Made by a program: the position numbers and the translations under genes
The notes under the pieces: generated by a model
The model's input: the letters and a program-made list of their open reading frames with translations, nothing else
The model's database searches: none
What the model was told of the DNA's origin: nothing
Assembly: GCA_003556955.1 (NCBI GenBank)
Contig: PWQB01000451.1
Span: 1-9,784 of the forward strand
Direction: 5' to 3'
Length of the DNA stretch: 9,784 nt
From: Nostocaceae cyanobacterium CSSed10_463m
GTDB lineage: Bacteria > Cyanobacteriota > Cyanobacteriia > Cyanobacteriales > Nostocaceae
Shown: in pieces, positions 6,049 through 9,784 of the stretch
Position numbering within the stretch: position 1 is the stretch's first letter
Layout: each line of letters begins with the position of its first letter

Positions 6049-6816
6049 TTATGGCGGTGATAAAGGATTGATCCACAAGAGAATGGCGCGTTTAAGCTGG
6101 TTCAAATCTCGGTAGACTTCTTGTCTAAACCATTGCCCTAAAGCATCCAAGGGGGTAAAAGATGCTCCTGGTTGCCATTTGATATCTTGACCTAAAGGTG
6201 TAGTGTGAGTACCTGCTAGGGTTTGTATTGTCACCATTTCCGAAAAGCGGGCTTGTAAGATTTTTGTTAAAGGTGCTGATTGGTCAATGGTATCGTTGCT
6301 AAATTTTATTAATAAATTGCGCCGGATATTATAGCTTTCCTGTATAAGTTGGTTGGTTTCCAGTGGCGAGGGTGTAAACTCAACCAAGAAAGCAGAGTTT
6401 AACTGTTCTACTAAGGGGATAGCTTCCTTAGCGGCGTAGTTGTTGAAAGAAATTAAAATATTGCCGGCACGTTCTACAGGTAGCAAACTCCCGATGAGTA
6501 AATGAAGTTTACAACCCATGCTATGTCCTAGTCCATAAGTCGGCAGATATAGCTGGCGTAACGCCCCTGAGTCTTGTAATCTTTCTATGGTGCGTTCAAA
6601 GTTAAGCAGCACAGTTTTAGCGATCGCAATATGATCCAATGTATTTACAAATGGGGTAGCAATAATAACATACCCTTTATTGGCCAATTGTTCTAGTAAC
6701 CAGCGATAAGTGAGATGGGGTGCAGTGGCGACAAATGCACCTCCCAGAAAATGGATGATCCCGATAGGCTTTGGGGGAATGAGTACCCAGTTGCCTCTAA
6801 TTTCTTTCCAGTCCAT
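6049..6816 (-). CDS. DUF1350 family protein, alpha/beta-hydrolase-like
   Basis: This 255-residue protein belongs to the DUF1350 family, found in cyanobacteria and in plant and algal chloroplasts. It has an alpha/beta-hydrolase look: VLIPPKPIGIIHFLGGAFVATAPHLTYRWLLEQLANKGYVIIATPF, with an HFLGGAF strand-turn suited to an oxyanion hole, followed by the nucleophile elbow GLGHSMGCKLH centred on S99. Possible acid and His partners (D181 region; GTHTTPLG near 204-210) fit a catalytic triad but are not certain. The substrate is unknown; a lipid or ester hydrolase is only an inference from the fold. It has no signal peptide, so it is probably cytosolic. The start is ATG at the complement of 6814-6816; a HIP1 octamer (6825-6832) lies just upstream in place of a ribosome site. 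It is 161 bp from the REC-PP2C gene and may be transcribed separately. Confidence 0.85.
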   Translation of the reverse strand: MDWKEIRGNWVLIPPKPIGIIHFLGGAFVATAPHLTYRWLLEQLANKGYVIIATPFVNTLDHIAIAKTVLLNFERTIERLQDSGALRQLYLPTYGLGHSMGCKLHLLIGSLLPVERAGNILISFNNYAAKEAIPLVEQLNSAFLVEFTPSPLETNQLIQESYNIRRNLLIKFSNDTIDQSAPLTKILQARFSEMVTIQTLAGTHTTPLGQDIKWQPGASFTPLDALGQWFRQEVYRDLNQLKRAILLWINPLSPP

Positions 6817-6885
6817 ACTTATAAGCGATCGCTAAATTCATACCTCTTTATGTTAGACCGTTGATTGCTATCATGGGGGGCTGTC

Positions 6886-6914
6886 GGAGGCAGGGGAGCA
6901 GGGAGCAGGGGAGA
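6886..6914. repeat. Purine-rich short tandem repeat (GGGAGCA type)
   Basis: Variants of GGGAGCA or GGGGAGCA run in tandem (GGCAGGGGAGCAGGGAGCAG and following bases), about four imperfect 7-8-nt units. This is the STRR class of heptanucleotide repeats known from heterocystous cyanobacteria. It lies in the leader region upstream of the DUF1350 gene. Confidence 0.6.
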
Positions 6915-6979
6915 GACTGGGACAAAAGCTGTCCCCTTACTGCTTCTTCGGTTCAACGCTATACAGCGATTTTCAATTA

Positions 6980-7048
6980 TATAAGGTACTCTTAGCCCCC
7001 TCATCGCTTGCGGGGAGGGGGTTGGGGGTGGGGTTCTTGTACCTCATA
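6980..7048. repeat. GC-rich inverted-repeat element, likely dispersed cyanobacterial repeat
   Basis: The outer arms AGGTAC (6984-6989) and GTACCT (7039-7044) enclose CCCCCTC (6996-7002) and GAGGGGG (7015-7021), giving nested stems, with further GGGGGTGGGG downstream. The composition contrasts sharply with the AT-rich surroundings. It lies between the unknown membrane protein gene and the DUF1350 gene, both leftward. It may act as a transcriptional boundary, but no U-tract is seen. Confidence 0.5.
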
Positions 7049-7073
7049 ACACCGGGAAGTGCTATATATGGTT

Positions 7074-7805
7074 TTAGGCTTGGGTTTGCAGCCGTTTCAT
7101 TTCCAGTTGCACATCTAAAGCAATTTGCAATGCTTCATTGAGCAACCTACCATGCTCGGTAGCTTCTTCTGTGACTTGCATTGCTGTTAAAGTGGCTAAA
7201 TTATTCGCAAATAGCTCTGTATTCCTGAGAATGAAATTTTTATTTTCTCTTAAAATTCTTTCTGTCTTCAAAGCCCGGACTAAATCAGTTCTGGTGAGTT
7301 TCAAAGCGGCGATGACTCTTTCTCTTTCTTTAATAACTACTCCTGGGTTCCCTGCTGCTTCTATTTGATCATTGATATCTATGGCTTTAATTACTGCATT
7401 ATATCTATCAACATCATTTAAAAGTATTTCTAAAGCAGTTGTCAGATTCCGATCAAGTATTTTATTTTTTTTCCACCATAAGAAATACAAAGTCATCTGT
7501 GTAACCCCACCACCCCACAAAAATAAAAGTATTAATAACACCCAGGATGGCATGGTAATCCAATTAGCAAATACTTTAACAATCAGATCAAACAGTAAAT
7601 AACTAAAGACAAAAATAGAACAACTAATAAAAACTACAGTAGCTCCTTCAGAACCCTTGAGCTTCTCTAAAATCCTTGTAGCAAGTTTTCTTAAAGGATT
7701 GCTAATAATAATTAATTCATCTTTTACAGGTAAATTAGTCAACTTTCGCAATTCTTTATGACTAATATCTAAGCCATGTAAATCATTACGCACAGCTTTC
7801 CTCAT
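7074..7805 (-). CDS. Unrecognised protein with two membrane helices and a long helical C-terminus
   Basis: I do not recognise a family. From the ATG (complement of 7803-7805) it is 243 residues. A charged N-terminal region (1-54) contains an LRKLTNLPVKDELIIISNPLRK stretch. It is followed by two hydrophobic helices, about 55-77 (ATVVFISCSIFVFSYLLFDLIV) and 86-110 (MPSWVLLILLFLWGGGVTQMTLYFLWW), then a Lys-rich exit and about 130 residues that are almost wholly helical and charged. These include VIKERERVIAALKLTRTDLVRALKTERILREN and ANNLATLTAMQVTEEATEHGRLLNEALQIALDVQLEMKRL, suggesting a cytosolic coiled coil. Both termini would face the same side. Start choice is uncertain: GTG at 7811 and GTG at 7793 are alternatives, the latter with GAGGA at a better distance. 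It sits 275 bp downstream of the MlaE-like permease gene on the same strand; a link is possible but unproven. Confidence 0.75.
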   Translation of the reverse strand: MRKAVRNDLHGLDISHKELRKLTNLPVKDELIIISNPLRKLATRILEKLKGSEGATVVFISCSIFVFSYLLFDLIVKVFANWITMPSWVLLILLFLWGGGVTQMTLYFLWWKKNKILDRNLTTALEILLNDVDRYNAVIKAIDINDQIEAAGNPGVVIKERERVIAALKLTRTDLVRALKTERILRENKNFILRNTELFANNLATLTAMQVTEEATEHGRLLNEALQIALDVQLEMKRLQTQA

Positions 7806-8026
7806 CCTCACCAGAATACTTATTTAGTACAATATAGCAATCAAATTTATTGATGGCTCGTTAAATTATAATTTTCACCATATTTTCATGGAAACAATTG
7901 CTACAAAAATATTAAGAGAGTACATTTTGATACTTTTTATCCTCTGGTAAATTAGTTATATTCTCAGAATATATTTGGTTATAAATAATTACATATAGCA
8001 TTTTTGTTTAGCACAATCACCCATAC

Positions 8027-8041
8027 GGATCTGTAAGATCC
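8027..8041. repeat. Small palindrome downstream of the MlaE-like gene
   Basis: GGATCT (8027-8032) and AGATCC (8036-8041) form a 6-bp stem with a 3-nt loop, 39 bp past the stop of the leftward permease gene. It lacks a T-tail, so a terminator role is doubtful. Confidence 0.25.
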
Positions 8042-8079
8042 ATGTAAAATCTCATAGATGAAATTATTTAACACTCTAG

Positions 8080-8853
8080 TTAAGGTATAGGGTTGGCGAA
8101 CATTAACACAGAGAGAAAAAAGTCCATCATAAAAATTAATACCCAAGTACTAACAACAGCTGTTGTGGCTGATTCTCCAACTTCTTTGGCTCCCCCCTTC
8201 GTAGTCAGTCCCCAACTACAACCATTAATAGCAACTATAGCTCCAAAAATCAGACCTTTTACTAAAACCATAAGTAAATCTGATGGTTCTAAAAAAGTTC
8301 TGACAGATTCTAAAAAAGCTTCAGGATCAATATTATAAAATTGTGCTGCGGCAAAAACCCCGCCAGCGATGCCTACAACTAAAGCAAAAACCATCATAAT
8401 AGGCATCATTAAAATGCAAGCAATGACTCTAGGAAGCACTAAATAATCAATGGGATTTGTTTTCAACATATAAAGTGCGTCAATTTGCTCTGTAACTTTC
8501 ATCGCACCTATTTCTGCGGCAAAAGCTGAACCTACTTGTCCGGCAATAATACTAGCTGTCAAAAGTGGTGCTAATTCTCTGCAAAAAGCTAAGGCAAAAG
8601 CACCCCCAACTGCATCTAAAGCCCCAAATCTGACTAATTCTCTAGCAGTTTGAATAGTAAAAATCATCCCGGCAAACCCACTGACAAGGATAACTGGAGA
8701 CACCGAAGCGGGGCCAGCTGTCACCATGTGTTGTAAAATTTTCCGGTAGTAAGTTTTTCCCTGAAGTAAATGCAGCAGTACTTGACCAAAAAGTAGCAAT
8801 GCGGCACAACAGCGTACAATCCATAATTGATCTAATTTTTTTTTGGTTTGCAT
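8080..8853 (-). CDS. mlaE: MlaE-family ABC transporter permease (lipid trafficking; Ycf63/TGD1-like)
   Basis: This 257-residue polytopic membrane protein covers the full MlaE/YrbE permease domain. The N-terminus (LDQLWIVRCCAALLLFGQVLLHLL) forms the membrane-edge helix typical of the family. The diagnostic loop EIGAMKVTEQIDALYML (114-130) carries the conserved Glu-x-x-Met...Glu-Gln...Ala-Leu pattern that contacts the ATPase. Several further helices follow, ending MDFFLSVLMFANPIP. Relatives are E. coli MlaE, plastid Ycf63 and plant TGD1, which move phospholipids between membranes with an MlaF-type ATPase and an MCE/MlaD protein. Neither partner is encoded in this window; cyanobacteria commonly encode them elsewhere. 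The start ATG (complement of 8851-8853) is preceded by AAGGGCGG, an acceptable ribosome site. The likely role is lipid transport across the cell envelope. Confidence 0.93.
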   Translation of the reverse strand: MQTKKKLDQLWIVRCCAALLLFGQVLLHLLQGKTYYRKILQHMVTAGPASVSPVILVSGFAGMIFTIQTARELVRFGALDAVGGAFALAFCRELAPLLTASIIAGQVGSAFAAEIGAMKVTEQIDALYMLKTNPIDYLVLPRVIACILMMPIMMVFALVVGIAGGVFAAAQFYNIDPEAFLESVRTFLEPSDLLMVLVKGLIFGAIVAINGCSWGLTTKGGAKEVGESATTAVVSTWVLIFMMDFFLSVLMFANPIP

Positions 8854-8980
8854 TACCGCCCTTAAGACTGAATTTATTTCCTAGGTCAAGAATTTAGTGC
8901 TTGTCTTTATATTGGAGTCATATAAACTGATCCTCGTCATTAGCTTACCGGAAATTGTGTATCTTATCACAATACTTATA

Positions 8981-9007
8981 CCCTAGAGAAGCCAGGATTT
9001 TCTAGGG
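8981..9007. repeat. Hairpin upstream of the MlaE-like gene
   Basis: CCCTAGA (8981-8987) pairs with TCTAGGG (9001-9007); A-U pairs and one G-U pair extend the stem to about 10 bp with a 7-nt loop (GCCAGGA). It is 128 bp upstream of the leftward permease start. It could be part of its leader RNA or a remnant terminator; no T-tract settles this. Confidence 0.4.
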
Positions 9008-9033
9008 TTGATGACATCATAAATTTAAGTTGG

Positions 9034-9053
9034 TTAAATTAAATTAAATTAAA
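9034..9053. repeat. Pentanucleotide microsatellite (TTAAA)4
   Basis: Four exact copies of TTAAA stand in tandem. This is a simple-sequence run prone to slippage, with no function apparent. Confidence 0.7.
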
Positions 9054-9112
9054 AAACGAACCGCCTATTGCTAAAGCGTAAAGCCATAGTGTGCCTTAGG
9101 CATAGGGCTTTA

Positions 9113-9290
9113 GAGGATGTTTGAAAAGTGGTTGGCTATGATTTTAGGCACTCGTAGATCCCCCCTAGCCTTAAAAAGAGGGGAGCGGTCATCAAAGTCC
9201 CCCTTTCAAGGGGGATTTAGGGGATTACCTACGCACGCTACGCGAACAAAAACGTTTTGCTACTCACAAGAGGATTTTTAAAACATCCTC
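9113..9290. mobile_element. MITE-like non-autonomous element with terminal inverted repeats and TTA duplication
   Basis: AGAGGATGTTTGAAAA (9112-9127) is matched inverted by TTTTAAAACATCCTCT (9276-9291), 15 of 16 positions. The best boundaries are GAGGATGTTT...AAACATCCTC (9113-9290), flanked by TTA on both sides (9110-9112 and 9291-9293), a likely 3-bp target duplication. GAG ends with TNA duplication fit the IS1031 group of the IS5 family, so mobilisation by such a transposase in trans is a reasonable inference. The 178-bp interior has no gene but includes TCCCCCTT/AAGGGGGA (about 9198-9215), a strong hairpin common in cyanobacterial intergenic repeats, and a GC-rich CTACGCACGCTACGCGAAC segment. 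Confidence 0.7.
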
Positions 9291-9510
9291 TTAGACGCAA
9301 ATAAAGTCAAGGAAAGAGGGGAATAGGTTTTTGGCATCGGTAATATATATTTTGACTGGCTGGGGATGCTCTATTTAAACTTGCGGTTTATATAAAAAAT
9401 GTGGCTCTTGAGTACATAATATGCAAAACCGGAACAAAAAAATCTCATAAGGGTTTCTATGTATAAAAAATAAGCCATATTTTTGAATATTATGGCAAAA
9501 TATTTTCTCT

Positions 9511-9546
9511 TCCCCCTGTTCCCCGTTCCCTGTTCCCTGTTCCCTT
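9511..9546. repeat. Short tandem repeat, TTCCCTG heptanucleotide (STRR)
   Basis: GTTCCCTGTTCCCTGTTCCC and flanking variants (CTGTTCCCCGTTCCC) give about five 7-nt units. Read on the minus strand it is GGGAACA, related in style to the GGGAGCA run at 6886-6914. These heptanucleotide STRRs are known from heterocystous cyanobacteria. Open frames across it on the minus strand only reflect the repeat (GNREQGTGNR). Confidence 0.75.
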
Positions 9547-9784
9547 TTACCGACTGGTAATTTAGCATAACAAGTACCGAAGAACCAAAAATGTTTATTA
9601 ATTAATATCCAATAATTGTATTTAATACCAGGATAGAATTGGCACATATCCATGTTTTTGAAGTTAGTTATTATAGATTTCAATCAACTATCTAGAGGAA
9701 GATAAAAAAAAGAATAATTTCACCTTATGCTAGTTGTGCAATTGAGTTAAACAGGACTTACGTAACCCTAATGTATTTTCGTCA

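Larger units (their letters stand above)
8854..9784. other. 930-bp region without a convincing gene, rich in repeats
   Basis: No open frame here has protein-like composition. From left to right it holds the upstream region of the MlaE-like gene, a hairpin at 8981-9007, a pentanucleotide run at 9034-9053, a further imperfect hairpin (AAAGCC at 9080-9085 with GGCTTT at 9106-9111), a MITE-like element at about 9113-9290, a short tandem repeat at 9511-9546, and at the right edge ACAGGACTTACGTAACC, which resembles a dispersed repeat end. Between these it is AT-rich with no visible signal. Confidence 0.65.

Noticed and set aside
6819..7004. Minus-strand open frame of 61 codons upstream of the DUF1350 gene
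   Set aside because: It is built from the GGGAGCA tandem repeat and part of the GC-rich repeat (Pro/Leu/Ala low complexity); no plausible start site.
7811..8079. Possible small RNA gene in the gap between the unknown membrane protein and MlaE-like genes
   Set aside because: Only a 6-bp palindrome without T-tail and AT-rich sequence were found; no promoter-terminator pair.
9511..9546. Possible CRISPR array
   Set aside because: Units are 7 nt with no spacers; it is a simple short tandem repeat and no cas genes are present.
9371..9683. Overlapping minus-strand open frames of 65 and 102 codons
   Set aside because: Both read through the TTCCCTG tandem repeat, giving a GNREQGTGNR-type low-complexity segment, and are rich in Lys, Phe, Tyr and Ile from AT-rich DNA; no ribosome site or family match.

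Overview
The window looks like a chromosomal segment of a filamentous, probably heterocyst-forming cyanobacterium (Nostoc/Anabaena type). I count seven copies of the octamer GCGATCGC (HIP1), at 430, 2813, 2943, 5443, 5760, 6620 and 6825. The gene families are typical of cyanobacteria (DUF1350, Ycf63/TGD1-like MlaE permease, REC-PP2C regulator). The intergenic DNA is AT-rich and carries purine-rich short tandem repeats and perfect hairpin repeats of the kind scattered through Nostoc genomes. Species assignment is inference only.

Layout. The left edge cuts the 3' two thirds of a GH57 alpha-amylase-type gene (1-1545, +). A run of small stress-associated genes follows: Dps mini-ferritin (1815-2354, +), a YflT-like/ChaB fusion protein (2477-3244, +), a CsbD-like protein (3435-3617, +) and, beyond a strong hairpin terminator at 3667-3691, a convergent GlsB/YeaQ-type membrane protein (3749-4021, -). 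A 402-bp gap with a perfect 15-bp hairpin repeat separates these from a convergent pair of signalling genes: a STAS-domain anti-sigma-antagonist-like protein (4424-4750, +) and a response regulator fused to a SpoIIE-type PP2C phosphatase (4751-5887, -). Their stop codons abut with no base between them. Further genes on the minus strand are a DUF1350 alpha/beta-hydrolase-like protein (6049-6816), an unrecognised two-helix membrane protein (7074-7805) and an MlaE-family lipid ABC permease (8080-8853). The last 930 bp hold no convincing gene but contain a roughly 180-bp MITE-like element with matched ends (about 9113-9290), a hairpin and a short tandem repeat.

How it may fit together. Dps, YflT, CsbD and a STAS/PP2C partner-switching pair all have counterparts in the Bacillus sigma-B general stress response, although cyanobacteria lack sigma-B. 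The STAS protein (substrate) and the phosphatase (eraser) are a plausible cognate pair; no anti-sigma kinase of the RsbW type lies in the window. Whether this pair controls the neighbouring stress genes is a hypothesis from position only. I see no CRISPR array, tRNA, rRNA or intact transposase, and I found no clearly new multi-gene system. The strongest leads are the stress/partner-switch neighbourhood, the abutting gene pair, the YflT-ChaB fusion, the unknown membrane protein and the MITE.
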